64,000 bases of DNA, from assembly GCF_027923225.1 (NCBI RefSeq), contig NZ_BSDI01000007.1, positions 62,001 to 126,000 of the forward strand, given 5' to 3'. The stretch is from Phytohabitans aurantiacus (GTDB lineage Bacteria > Actinomycetota > Actinomycetes > Mycobacteriales > Micromonosporaceae). Of this stretch, positions 1 to 7,928 are shown piece by piece; position 1 is the first letter of the stretch, and each line of letters starts with the position of its first letter. The notes beneath the pieces are model-generated. The model had not been told where the DNA came from and did not search any database. It was given only the letters and a program-made list of their open reading frames with translations. Both the position numbers and the translations under genes were made by a program.

Positions 1-200
1 AGGCCGAAGAACCCGTCGATCGCGCTCGCGAGCCCGGCGGTCACGTGCTCCGGCACGCCGTGGCCGCGGATCTGGAAGAAGCCGACCGTGCGGCACGCCT
101 CGTCGATCTGCGCCGCGACCCGCGTGCGAGCCACATCGTCCCCGCCCCGCACGTACGGCCCGATATCCACGCTCGGCACCACAAACGACCGCTCCACCAT
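1..200 (-). CDS. Isopenicillin N synthase family 2-oxoglutarate/Fe(II) oxygenase, N-terminal part
   Basis: The reverse strand encodes about 66 residues that run off the left edge. The segment AAQIDEACRTVGFFQIRGHG is the typical DIOX_N start of the isopenicillin N synthase/plant dioxygenase family, in which a jelly-roll core binds Fe(II) and 2-oxoglutarate. Only the N-terminal domain is visible, so the HxD...H metal ligands cannot be checked. I chose the ATG at 200 because a GGAGGG lies upstream; an in-frame ATG at 221 is the alternative and would add seven residues. The substrate cannot be predicted. Confidence 0.8.
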   Translation of the reverse strand, partial: MVERSFVVPSVDIGPYVRGGDDVARTRVAAQIDEACRTVGFFQIRGHGVPEHVTAGLASAIDGFFG

Positions 201-342
201 GACCTCAGCGTAACCCTCCATGATCACCGCGTCGCGAATATAACCCCTGGATTATCGGTCACCCTGCGAAGCCGGCGTTGTTCCGCCACCCGCCAGCCTC
301 AATGCTGGACCTGAGCGGCACATCGACGAGGCAGGGAGACCG

Positions 343-789
343 ATGAACGACATGCGGGCCATCGCGGATCGGGTCGAGATCGAGGCGTTGCGCGCGGAGG
401 TCACCGACGCGGTGATGATGCGCGACTACGACCGCGTCGCATCACTGTTCACCCCGGACGGCGCCATCCGGTGGCCGCACATCAGCAAGGAGTTCGTCGG
501 CCGGGAGGAGATCCGCGCCGGCATCGAGTGGGGGCAGGGACTCTGGGAGTTCTTCGTGCAGCACGCCCACCCGGGCATCATCCGGCTTGACGGCGACACC
601 GCTGCCGGCCGCGCCTACATCCAGGAGTTCGGGCGGATGCACGACGGTAGGTCGCACCTGAACTATGCCCTTTACCACGACCGATACCAGCGCACCGCCG
701 ACAGCTGGAGGTTCAGCGAGCGAGTCTATGAGGTCAGGTACTTCGACTCCACCGCGCTGGCCGGCTCGGCGCCCTCCGCCACAAGTTAG
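343..789 (+). CDS. SnoaL-like / nuclear transport factor 2 family protein
   Basis: This 148-residue protein has the size and layout of a single-domain SnoaL_4/NTF2-like fold. It starts with a helix (IEALRAEVTDAVMMRDYDRV), followed by the loop ASLFTPDGAIRW and a beta-rich C-terminal half ending in WRFSERVYEVRYFD. Members are small cone-shaped proteins that act as isomerases, hydratases or plain ligand binders. An AGGGAGA sequence precedes the ATG. The gene stands alone between the divergent oxygenase fragment and the HNH gene, so neighbours do not reveal its substrate. Confidence 0.8.
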   Translation: MNDMRAIADRVEIEALRAEVTDAVMMRDYDRVASLFTPDGAIRWPHISKEFVGREEIRAGIEWGQGLWEFFVQHAHPGIIRLDGDTAAGRAYIQEFGRMHDGRSHLNYALYHDRYQRTADSWRFSERVYEVRYFDSTALAGSAPSATS

Positions 790-862
790 GCGATCGGCGT
801 GTCGTGCCGGCGTGTCGTACTTCGGGGCGGTGATCTTCGCACGGATGTACGAGAATTGATGT

Positions 863-2101
863 GTGCGAGAGGCGTTGGAGCAGCTGAGGGAGATCGCCGG
901 GCAGTGTGCCGGCGCCCCGGTGTGGTCGCTGCCCGACGCCGACCTCGTCTGCGCTGTGCGCGCGGTCCATGACGCGGAGCAGATGCTGGCGGCGGTCAAG
1001 CTGCATCTGGTGCGGGAGATCGACGGCCGGAGCCTGCCCATCGCGCAGGAGGCGGCCAGCACCGCTGTGTGGTTGCGCGCACGTCTACAGGTGAGCATCA
1101 ATACCGCACGCCGGATGGTTGATTTGGCGCGGGTGCTGGATGAGCGGCCGGTGCTGGATGCCGCGTTGTCGAGCGCGGCGGTCAACGTCGAGCAGGCGCA
1201 GGTGGTTGCCAAGGCGGTCCATGACCTGGCTGGCGAGGTGTCGCCGGATGTGGTGGATCTGGCCGAGAAGACCCTGATCGCAGAGCACGCCGACCAGGAA
1301 CCGGCCGTGTTGCGAAAGCTCGCCGACCGGATCCTGGCGTATGTGGCGCCAGAGGTGGCCGAAGACGCCGACCGGCGGACGGCGGAGCGGGATGAGAAGC
1401 GGGCTGAGCAGACGCGGGCGTTCACGTTGACCAACAACGGTGATGGCCGTTTCCGGGTCACCGGCTGGCTCGACGCCGAAGCTGCCGCGATCGTCGACGC
1501 CGCGTTGGATCCGCTGTGCAAGCCTGACCTTGACCGCACACCGGCCCAGCGGCGGGCCGACGCCCTCGTGGAAATCTGCCGACTCGCCCTGCGCACCGAA
1601 CAACTGCCGGACAACGGCGGTGACCGGCCACAGATCGCCCTCACCGTGCCGTATGACGTGGTCCGTAAGCAACTGAGCCACGGGCAGCTCGACACCGGGG
1701 AGCGGCTCACGGCGCAGCAGGTGCGGCGGCTGGCCTGCGACGCTCGCATCCTGCCGGTGGTGCTCGGTGGTGACGGGCAGATCCTCGACGTCGGGCAGTC
1801 ACGGCGACTGTTCACCGGGCCGCTGCGGCGGGCGCTGGTCGTCAGGGATGGCGGATGTGCGTTTCCGGGGTGCGACCGGCCGCCACAGTGGTGCGACGCG
1901 CACCATATTCGGCATTGGGCAGACGGTGGACCGACCAGCCTCGGCAACGGTGTGCTCCTGTGTGGACATCATCATCGGCTCAACCACCGTGGGGAGTGGC
2001 AGGTGCGGATGGCCGGCGACGGCAGACCCGAGTTTATTCCACCAGCCTATGTGGACAGTGAGCGTAAGCCCCGTCGCAATGTCTACCACCGGCGGACGTA
2101 G
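863..2101 (+). CDS. DUF222 / HNH endonuclease domain protein (13E12-type)
   Basis: The 412-residue protein has the usual two-part layout of actinobacterial 13E12-like proteins. A helical DUF222 domain occupies roughly residues 20-270, and an HNH nuclease domain lies near the C-terminus (about 320-380). The HNH core is visible as CAFPGCDRPPQWCDAHHI, with paired cysteines, then LLCGHHHRLNH and a final basic tail. This family is present in many copies per genome in actinobacteria and is often thought to be mobile. The GTG at 863 is the first start in frame, but no good ribosome binding site is visible, so the start is uncertain. A repeat A copy lies just downstream. Confidence 0.85.
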   Translation: MREALEQLREIAGQCAGAPVWSLPDADLVCAVRAVHDAEQMLAAVKLHLVREIDGRSLPIAQEAASTAVWLRARLQVSINTARRMVDLARVLDERPVLDAALSSAAVNVEQAQVVAKAVHDLAGEVSPDVVDLAEKTLIAEHADQEPAVLRKLADRILAYVAPEVAEDADRRTAERDEKRAEQTRAFTLTNNGDGRFRVTGWLDAEAAAIVDAALDPLCKPDLDRTPAQRRADALVEICRLALRTEQLPDNGGDRPQIALTVPYDVVRKQLSHGQLDTGERLTAQQVRRLACDARILPVVLGGDGQILDVGQSRRLFTGPLRRALVVRDGGCAFPGCDRPPQWCDAHHIRHWADGGPTSLGNGVLLCGHHHRLNHRGEWQVRMAGDGRPEFIPPAYVDSERKPRRNVYHRRT

Positions 2102-2110
2102 GAGCACGTG

Positions 2111-2172
2111 GGGGCGCGGAGGGTTAGGCCGCGGGAGCTACGGTCTTGCGCGCGACGGACGTCGCGGTAGCT
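2111..2172 (-). repeat. Dispersed intergenic repeat A, copy 1
   Basis: Read on the minus strand, this segment shares the words GCTACCGCGACG, GCTCCCGCGGCCT and ACCCTCCGCG, in the same order, with copies at 7394, 17953, 18091 and 42258. It sits between the HNH gene and the PKS remnant. No coding signal is seen. Confidence 0.7.
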
Positions 2173-2273
2173 CGAAAGCTCTGTAAATCTCAGCGTTCGG
2201 GTTCGAGTACGCGGTTCACCCTGCCCAGTGCTTCCTCTGGACAGACCGGTGCGGTCGACCGGAGTCGAGGCCG

Positions 2274-4712
2274 TTAGTACGAACGGACCCTGACCTGGTG
2301 GCCGTCCTGCTCGACGTGGATGGTCAGGCGGCGCCGAGGGTCTCCGGCGACCTCGGCGCTGTCCAGGCTGGCGCCCACCTCGACGGCGCTCGGGTGCACC
2401 CTCAGCAGCCGGGCCACATGGTCCTTGGCCGCGATGACCGGCACGTGGTCGCTGCCCCGCGATCCCGCCGGCAGGACGTAGACCGGCGCGACCCGGTTGG
2501 GGAACCGGTCGGTGGCGTCCACCTCGTCGACGGTGAGCACAGTGGACCCGTCGACGGTACGGGACAGCCCGCATCCGTCCACATAGATCAGATCGCGCAG
2601 GAAGGTTCGGCGGTCGGCGTGGGATGCCGCCCCGTAGCCGTACAGCGGCAGCAGGATCTCGACCATCCGCATCGCCGCGAGCACCCGGCCGTCCATCTGC
2701 AGCTGAATGTCGATCTCCACCAGCAGCGGGTTGTCTTTGTCGAACCCGGCGAACCGCGCCTCGGCGACCACCGTGCCCGCATCCGGCAACGACTCGAAAA
2801 GCTCCAGACCGCGCAGCCGGTGCGGGACTCCGACCCACCCGCTGGTCACCTCCGGCGCCCAACGGGACAGGTCATGGTGCGGGATCGCGTGCAGCGCCGC
2901 GTCCAGCAATCCTTGGTTCAACTGCCCTCGTGGTACCCGTCCGCGGCCGGCGTCGAGCACGCCGGTACAGCCGGTCGGGCCGATCCACACCGATGTCAGG
3001 TACTGGAAGGCCGGCCCGTGGAATATCGCACCGGTCTCGTACGGGATCGGAGCCGGCGCGGCCCCCGCCAGCGGCGCGAACGGCGCGGGGCGCGCACCTG
3101 GCGTGCCCAGCTGTACCGTCCCCGTCGCCACCACATCGAAGGCTGGATCGACGGAGCTTTCCGGCGCGGTCAGCAGGCGCACCCGCGGTCCGTCCAGCTC
3201 CACACGTAACCGAACCGGCTCCTCCACCGGCAGCCAGCGCCGCAGCCGCACGTCGTACACGCCGAGCACGTCCTGCCCGGAGTACGATGCCGCCGCCGAG
3301 GCCAGCGCGTCCACAATCGACATCATCGGCAGCGTCGGCACCGTCCACGATGGGCAGTGGTCGTTCACCCAGGTGTCCCGTGCCGGGTCCAGCACCCGGT
3401 CGACGTGGAGGCTCGGATCGTCGGGGACGACGCGCACACCGAGCCCCGTGGCGTGGTAGATGCGCCGCCCGTCGACCCACAGCCAGGCGTCGGCGACCGC
3501 GTACCGGCCGCGCGCGTCCTCGGCGTACTCCAGGATCTCCATCTCCACCGTCACCAGGCCGTCGCCGGGCACGACCTGTCCCCGGTACCGCCAGGTCAGC
3601 TCGCGGCCCGGCATCACCGGCTCGAACCGGGGCCGTCGCAGGCCAACCAGCGCGCCCCGCCGCACCAGGTAGTACCGCAGCAGCTGGCACATGGCCTCGA
3701 TCCCCAGGGACCCCGGCCAGACCGGGTCCTGGAAGAAGTGGCACTTGAAGAACCACTCCCCCGCGTCGACGTCCTTCTCAGCCCGCAGCAGCCCGAGCCC
3801 GGCCCGGCCGCCGTCGGGCCGGTACCCGGTGACCCGGTCCAGCATCAGCAGCATCGGCCCGGCCAGACGCACGCCAGCATCCGGCAGCGGGACCACCTCG
3901 CCGCCGTCGAGCCGGTACCGGTCCAGCTCCTCTGTGGACGGCGGCATGCCGACCTGGTTGTCGAACGCCTCCTGCGGGAAGAACCCGAACACCGCGGTGA
4001 GCTCGAAGACGGGCACCCCATCGGCCAGGCAGCGGATGCCGAACCGCTCCACGACGACGTCACCTTGCCGCGCGACGCTGAGCAGCTCGACCTCGCTGCG
4101 CAGGCACCGGGTGCCGGGCCGCACCTCGCCGAGTACCGTGCCGGCGCCGTCCAGGTTCCGGAAGCGCAGGTCGGCGTCGGCGTCCCGGATGCTGCCAACG
4201 TAGGCCGCCAGCCAGCCGCACGGCTGCAGTACCACCTCCATCAGCACCGCCATCGGCATCGTGGGGCAGTCGTTCTGCTCGAAGAACCACACCTGCTCCG
4301 GTACGTCGTACTCGGCTACGGCCCGGGTGCCGACGCCCAGCTCGCCGGGCGCACCGTCGACCGCGACGATCCGGCTGACCATCAGGTACGGCGGGCCGGG
4401 CAGCCGGCACACGCGCGGGCTGGCGTCGACGGAAGCGTCGCCGACCACTTCGGACGGCCGGCCCCAGGCGGAAGCGAGCAACTGCCGGTACCCGTGCACG
4501 ACCGTGCCCGGTGGCTCGTCCCGGTGTTCCGCCAGGCCGCCGAGCAGCGCCAGCGGGACCACCTCGCCGGTGGCCTGCACGCGCGGCGGTCCGAGCTGCC
4601 GCCAGTGCTCCAGCGGCCAGTCCGCCACCAGCCGCAGCGCCGCACCCCGAGCGTGCAGGACGGGTACGCCGTCCACTGTGCACAGGTCCCGACGTGGTCG
4701 GGCACGACGCAC
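2274..4712 (-). CDS. PUFA-synthase (PfaC)-type tandem dehydratase plus PKS-type dehydratase; 5'-truncated polyketide synthase
   Basis: The 812-residue open frame contains three hotdog regions. The first FabA-like domain (about 100-260) carries VVLQPCGWLAAYVGS but no clear catalytic His. The second (about 280-420) has CHFFQDPVWPGSLGIEAM with likely catalytic His325, as in PUFA synthases. The third is a PKS dehydratase with NDHCPSW (His452), FHGPAF (His565) and an Asp-containing LLDAALH near 603. The last 50 residues resemble a decayed phosphopantetheinyl transferase start. No KS, AT, ACP or KR is present. The open frame begins inside the alpha/beta hydrolase remnant in another frame, so this is probably the 3' end of a larger synthase left by a deletion. 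Whether it is still translated is open. Confidence 0.65.
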   Translation of the reverse strand: MRRARPRRDLCTVDGVPVLHARGAALRLVADWPLEHWRQLGPPRVQATGEVVPLALLGGLAEHRDEPPGTVVHGYRQLLASAWGRPSEVVGDASVDASPRVCRLPGPPYLMVSRIVAVDGAPGELGVGTRAVAEYDVPEQVWFFEQNDCPTMPMAVLMEVVLQPCGWLAAYVGSIRDADADLRFRNLDGAGTVLGEVRPGTRCLRSEVELLSVARQGDVVVERFGIRCLADGVPVFELTAVFGFFPQEAFDNQVGMPPSTEELDRYRLDGGEVVPLPDAGVRLAGPMLLMLDRVTGYRPDGGRAGLGLLRAEKDVDAGEWFFKCHFFQDPVWPGSLGIEAMCQLLRYYLVRRGALVGLRRPRFEPVMPGRELTWRYRGQVVPGDGLVTVEMEILEYAEDARGRYAVADAWLWVDGRRIYHATGLGVRVVPDDPSLHVDRVLDPARDTWVNDHCPSWTVPTLPMMSIVDALASAAASYSGQDVLGVYDVRLRRWLPVEEPVRLRVELDGPRVRLLTAPESSVDPAFDVVATGTVQLGTPGARPAPFAPLAGAAPAPIPYETGAIFHGPAFQYLTSVWIGPTGCTGVLDAGRGRVPRGQLNQGLLDAALHAIPHHDLSRWAPEVTSGWVGVPHRLRGLELFESLPDAGTVVAEARFAGFDKDNPLLVEIDIQLQMDGRVLAAMRMVEILLPLYGYGAASHADRRTFLRDLIYVDGCGLSRTVDGSTVLTVDEVDATDRFPNRVAPVYVLPAGSRGSDHVPVIAAKDHVARLLRVHPSAVEVGASLDSAEVAGDPRRRLTIHVEQDGHQVRVRSY

Positions 4713-4912
4713 CGGTACTCGTCACGCAGCCCGCCTATCACGCGCCGCCAGCCGTAGCTCCAGCTCGGATTGCCGTGCAGCATCAGCACCGGCGGTCCGT
4801 CACCCTCGTCGAGGTAGTGCTGGCGATATCGTCCGTGGTCGAACCATCGAGAAACGAACGGGTAGTCCGCGGGCCGTGGGCCCGATAGCGGCCAGATATT
4901 GACGTCTGCCAT
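4688..4912 (-). pseudogene. Alpha/beta hydrolase (haloalkane dehalogenase-like) N-terminal fragment
   Basis: The ATG at 4912 opens a frame whose first 75 residues look like a haloalkane-dehalogenase/OleB-type alpha/beta hydrolase. They include HYLDEGDGPPVLMLHGNPSW (oxyanion HGNP motif) and CVVPDHVG, the strand leading to the next loop. Family members continue for about 220 more residues with the nucleophile elbow. Here the similarity stops abruptly near 4688 and the DNA continues as polyketide synthase sequence in a different frame. A deletion joining two genes explains this best. The hydrolase frame stays open to 4382 but encodes nonsense there. Confidence 0.65.
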
Positions 4913-5226
4913 GACATCGCCCCCGCGGCCACGCTAACCCGGAGCCGCCGTGAAGTCCACGTCTCAACAAGGCACAGCATTGCGCGATGCGGAAATGAAG
5001 CTGATATGAAACAGCCGTTGGGCAACATCGATCGAGGCTTCCGAACCGCACGAAGGTCACCTACCCGGGAAGATGTCCGCGAGTCCACAATGGTCGGTCG
5101 TGCCGGCGGCCGCGTGCGGCGGCGCCAGCGTCGGTGATCTGTCCAAAATGGACGACTGCGCGGAGGCGGCGCGCCGCTCCTGGGGCCGCTCGCGACGGCC
5201 CATCCGTCCCGTGTACCGTCGAAACG
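4913..5226. other. Intergenic region without a recognisable gene
   Basis: About 310 bases lie between the divergent hydrolase remnant and the M15 peptidase gene. I find no protein similarity in any frame and no clear promoter boxes. A short inverted repeat GTCC-AAAAT-GGAC occurs at about 5141-5153. Confidence 0.4.
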
Positions 5227-6123
5227 GTGCTGCGTGGTGCCGCCCGGCTGGCGGGCCAACTGATTGTGATCGCGTGCCTCGGATACCCCCTGGGCGGCTG
5301 CTCCGGCGGGCCCGCGGGTCCGGCGGCCAGCGCACCGCCGACCGCGCCGGCGGCCCCACCGAGCGCGCCGGCGGCGACCGACGCGTCCCCGAGCCCGGCG
5401 GTCACCCGCATCGGAAACGCCACCGCCGCGCCACCGTGGCTGGGAACGCGCCCCCTGCCGGTGGGGCCCGACGGGGTCGTCGCCGCCCAGGACACGCCAC
5501 CCGAGCTGCGCAACCGGTCGATCATCACCGTCGACGACCTTCCGCCGCCGGCCGACGGCCGCTTCCACGCGACCGTGACAGCGGTACCGGCCAGCGTGCT
5601 CGCCCGGTCCAGCTGGACCAGGAAGTGCCCGGTGGCCGCGACGAGCCTGCGGTACGTCACGGTCGGCTTCCGCGGCTTCGACGGGCGCGCCCACACCGGC
5701 GAACTGCTCGTCAACGCGCGGGCCGCCGACCAGCTCGTCACCGTGTTCAGGAAGCTCTTCGCCGCCGGCTTCCCGATCGAGCGGATGCGGATCACCAGCG
5801 CCGCCAAGCTGAACGCGGCGTCGACGGGCGACGGCAACACCACCGAGTCGTTCGCCTGCCGGCCGGTACGCGGACAGGCGGCCTGGTCCCAGCACGCCTA
5901 CGGGCTGGCCGTGGACCTCAACCCGTTCCAGAACCCGTACCAGAAGGGCCGGGTAGTGCTGCCGGAGCTGGCCACCGCCTACCTCGACCGGGGCGATGCT
6001 CGGCCCGGGATGGTGCGGCCCGGCGGTCCGGCCGTGAAGGCCTTCGCCGCGATCGGCTGGGGCTGGGGCGGCGACTACGGATCGCTCAAGGACTACATGC
6101 ACTTCTCCGCCACCGGCGGCTGA
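5227..6123 (+). CDS. M15-family D-alanyl-D-alanine carboxypeptidase-like lipoprotein
   Basis: Taking the GTG at 5227 gives a 298-residue protein. Its N-terminus is a lipoprotein signal peptide (hydrophobic LAGQLIVIACLGYPLGGC with the lipidated Cys), followed by a Pro/Ala-rich linker of about 60 residues. The C-terminal half is a peptidase M15_4 (VanY/D-Ala-D-Ala carboxypeptidase-like) domain. Zinc-site motifs are visible as SQHAYGLAVDLNPF (HxxxxxxD) and KDYMHFS (the third His). It should act outside the membrane on peptidoglycan stem peptides. An in-frame ATG at 5134 would place about 30 non-signal residues before the signal peptide, so I prefer 5227. Confidence 0.85.
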   Translation: MLRGAARLAGQLIVIACLGYPLGGCSGGPAGPAASAPPTAPAAPPSAPAATDASPSPAVTRIGNATAAPPWLGTRPLPVGPDGVVAAQDTPPELRNRSIITVDDLPPPADGRFHATVTAVPASVLARSSWTRKCPVAATSLRYVTVGFRGFDGRAHTGELLVNARAADQLVTVFRKLFAAGFPIERMRITSAAKLNAASTGDGNTTESFACRPVRGQAAWSQHAYGLAVDLNPFQNPYQKGRVVLPELATAYLDRGDARPGMVRPGGPAVKAFAAIGWGWGGDYGSLKDYMHFSATGG

Positions 6124-6132
6124 ACTACGCCG

Positions 6133-7347
6133 CTACCGGGGCGGCCACAGGGCGTCGATGCGGGCCACCGACCGGTCGATCTGGGCGGCGGTGATCTGGC
6201 CGGCCTTGACCATCGACACGACCTTGTCGACGATCCGCTCGACGATCGCCGTGTCGTAGACCGCCTGGTTGCAGTAGACCAACTGGTCCACGCCCGCCTG
6301 CAGCGCGTACTGGAGGGCCTCGTCCCGGTCGTAGCGGCTGGTAACGGCGACCGCCTGCATGTCGTCGGTGACGACGACGCCGTCCCAGCCCAGCTCGCCG
6401 CGCAGCATGCCGGTGACCACCGCGCGCGACAGCGACACCGGCCGGTTCCGGTCGAGCTTCTTGTTGAGGAAGTGGGTGACCATGACCGTGTCCACGCTGC
6501 CGGTGTTGATCAGCTTCCGGAACGGCTCGATCTCGGTGCGCGTCCACGTGTTCGTCACGTCGACCGCTTCGAAGTCGGTGTTGCCGGTGGCGCTGCCCAG
6601 CCCGGGAAAGTGCTTGATCGACGTCTTGATGCCGGCCCTGCGGTACGCGGCGATGGTCTCGGTCGCGCACGCGACCACGACGTCCGGATCGGCGGAGAAC
6701 GCCCTGTCCAGCAGCGCGACCGCCGGGTTCTTCGGATTGACCGCCAGGTCGACGACGGGTGCGAAGTTGAGGTTGACCCCGATCCCCGCGAGGCTCCGCG
6801 CCATGCCCTCCGCCCAGCCACGGGTGACCGCCGCCGAGTCACGCGCGCCGATCTCGGCCTGCGACCGGGTGGCCGGAAATCCGTTCGACGGCCCGAGCCT
6901 GGCGATCTTGCCGCCCTCCTGGTCGATGGCCACGATCAGCTTGGCGGGCGCCGCCTCCCGCAGCGTCCTGATCAAGGCGGTGACCTGCTGCGGAGAGTTG
7001 ATATTGCGCCTGCCGCCGGACTGCTGGTCACGGTCGAACAGGATGACACCACCCAGGCCCTGCTCACTGATCGCCCGCATGATCCAGTCGCCGGATCTGA
7101 CCTGGTCGCCACGGAAGCCCACGATCAGCATCCTGGCGATCTTCTTACGCAACGCCGCATTATCAAGGCTGGGCGACGCGGCCGGCGTGCTCGCGGGCCC
7201 GGCCGGCGCACTCGTAGCGCTGGGCGCCACCGGTGGGGTCGTGCCGCCGCCGTCGCCACACGCGCCCACCCCGGCAGCCACCACGGCCGACCCGATGCCC
7301 GCCAGCAGCCCGCGGCGCGTGACCTCACGCCCCGTCACCGCCCCCAC
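6133..7347 (-). CDS. Glycoside hydrolase family 3 (beta-N-acetylhexosaminidase-like), Tat lipoprotein
   Basis: The 404-residue protein starts with a twin-arginine, lipobox-ended signal (TRRGLLAGIGSAVVAAGVGAC) and a Thr/Pro/Ala-rich linker. A GH3 TIM barrel follows. Visible landmarks are AIDQEGGKIARL, NLNFAPVVDLAVNP, IKHFPGLG (substrate-binding KHFPG with catalytic-loop His) and VVTDDMQAVAV, whose Asp is the expected nucleophile. Single-domain GH3 enzymes of this kind usually remove N-acetylglucosamine from peptidoglycan fragments. It converges with the M15 carboxypeptidase, leaving 9 bp between stops, which suggests a cell-wall turnover pair though they are separate transcripts. The GTG at 7347 is used. 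Confidence 0.88.
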   Translation of the reverse strand: MGAVTGREVTRRGLLAGIGSAVVAAGVGACGDGGGTTPPVAPSATSAPAGPASTPAASPSLDNAALRKKIARMLIVGFRGDQVRSGDWIMRAISEQGLGGVILFDRDQQSGGRRNINSPQQVTALIRTLREAAPAKLIVAIDQEGGKIARLGPSNGFPATRSQAEIGARDSAAVTRGWAEGMARSLAGIGVNLNFAPVVDLAVNPKNPAVALLDRAFSADPDVVVACATETIAAYRRAGIKTSIKHFPGLGSATGNTDFEAVDVTNTWTRTEIEPFRKLINTGSVDTVMVTHFLNKKLDRNRPVSLSRAVVTGMLRGELGWDGVVVTDDMQAVAVTSRYDRDEALQYALQAGVDQLVYCNQAVYDTAIVERIVDKVVSMVKAGQITAAQIDRSVARIDALWPPR

Positions 7348-7393
7348 GCTACCCGCAGCGTCCGCGCCATACCGGACCTAGACCAGACATTGG

Positions 7394-7455
7394 GCTGCCG
7401 CGACGTCCGCCGCGGGCGAGACCGCTGCTCCCGCGGCCTCACCCTCCGCGCACCC
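7394..7455 (+). repeat. Dispersed intergenic repeat A, copy 2
   Basis: The segment carries GCTGCCGCGACGTCCG, GCTCCCGCGGCCTC and ACCCTCCGCG in the same order and spacing as the other A copies. It lies just upstream of the GH3 start and begins a 580-base stretch (7348-7928) that contains only repeats and hairpins. Confidence 0.7.
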
Positions 7456-7526
7456 ACAACCCACCGGCCGCCCCCAGGTGGGGTGGTGCTGCGCAGCCTT
7501 GCTCTGCTTCCACACAGAAAACGCCC

Positions 7527-7570
7527 GGCGTCCGGACAACGGACGCCAAGGTGCCGCAACGTGCGGCACC
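7527..7570. terminator. Two adjacent perfect hairpins
   Basis: GGCGTCCG/CGGACGCC (8-bp arms, 5-base loop, 7527-7547) is followed at once by GGTGCCGCA/TGCGGCACC (9-bp arms, 3-base loop, 7550-7570). There is no T tract. They could act as bidirectional terminators or as parts of the repeat cluster. Confidence 0.35.
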
Positions 7571-7585
7571 CCGGGTCGGCACGCC

Positions 7586-7662
7586 GATCAAGGGCAAATG
7601 CACGTGGTTGGATCGCTAAACCGCGTGCATTCGCCCTTGATCCATGCAGTTGCCCTTGATCG
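7586..7662. repeat. Dispersed palindromic repeat B, copy 1
   Basis: A 22-base arm starting GATCAAGGGC and containing AATGCACG is mirrored by CGTGCATTCGCCCTTGATC after a 13-base loop (7586-7642). A further GCCCTTGATCGG follows at 7652-7662. The same structure recurs at 7802, 17794, 18211 and 42091. Confidence 0.8.
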
Positions 7663-7801
7663 GCGCGCAGAGCGCAGGGCGCGGCGACACACCGCCGCCA
7701 ACCCCTCAAACCCGGCGGCCAGCCCCAGCCACGACGGCGCGCCGCCTCACACCCGCGGACCTCTTTCGTCTCACGACGCCCACCGATCGCGGACACCCGC
7801 C

Positions 7802-7877
7802 GATCAAGGACATTCGCACCGATCAAGGCCGAATACACGCGGAAAAGAGATCGAACCACGTGCATTCGCCCTTGATC
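7802..7877. repeat. Dispersed palindromic repeat B, copy 2
   Basis: A half-site GATCAAGGACATTCGCACC is followed by a complete hairpin (7821-7876) with the loop AAAAGAGATCGAA, close to the loop of the 18230 copy. It is non-coding; open frames through it are by-products of the GC-rich repeat. Confidence 0.8.
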
Positions 7878-7928
7878 GACGAGCAGACGGGCCGAGCGGC
7901 GGCGAGGGGCACAAGCGGAGGGGCGGGG

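Noticed and set aside
442..1947. Long minus-strand open frame opposite the SnoaL and HNH genes
   Set aside because: Ser/Arg/Ala-rich translation without any family pattern; it is the mirror of the HNH gene caused by GC-rich third positions.
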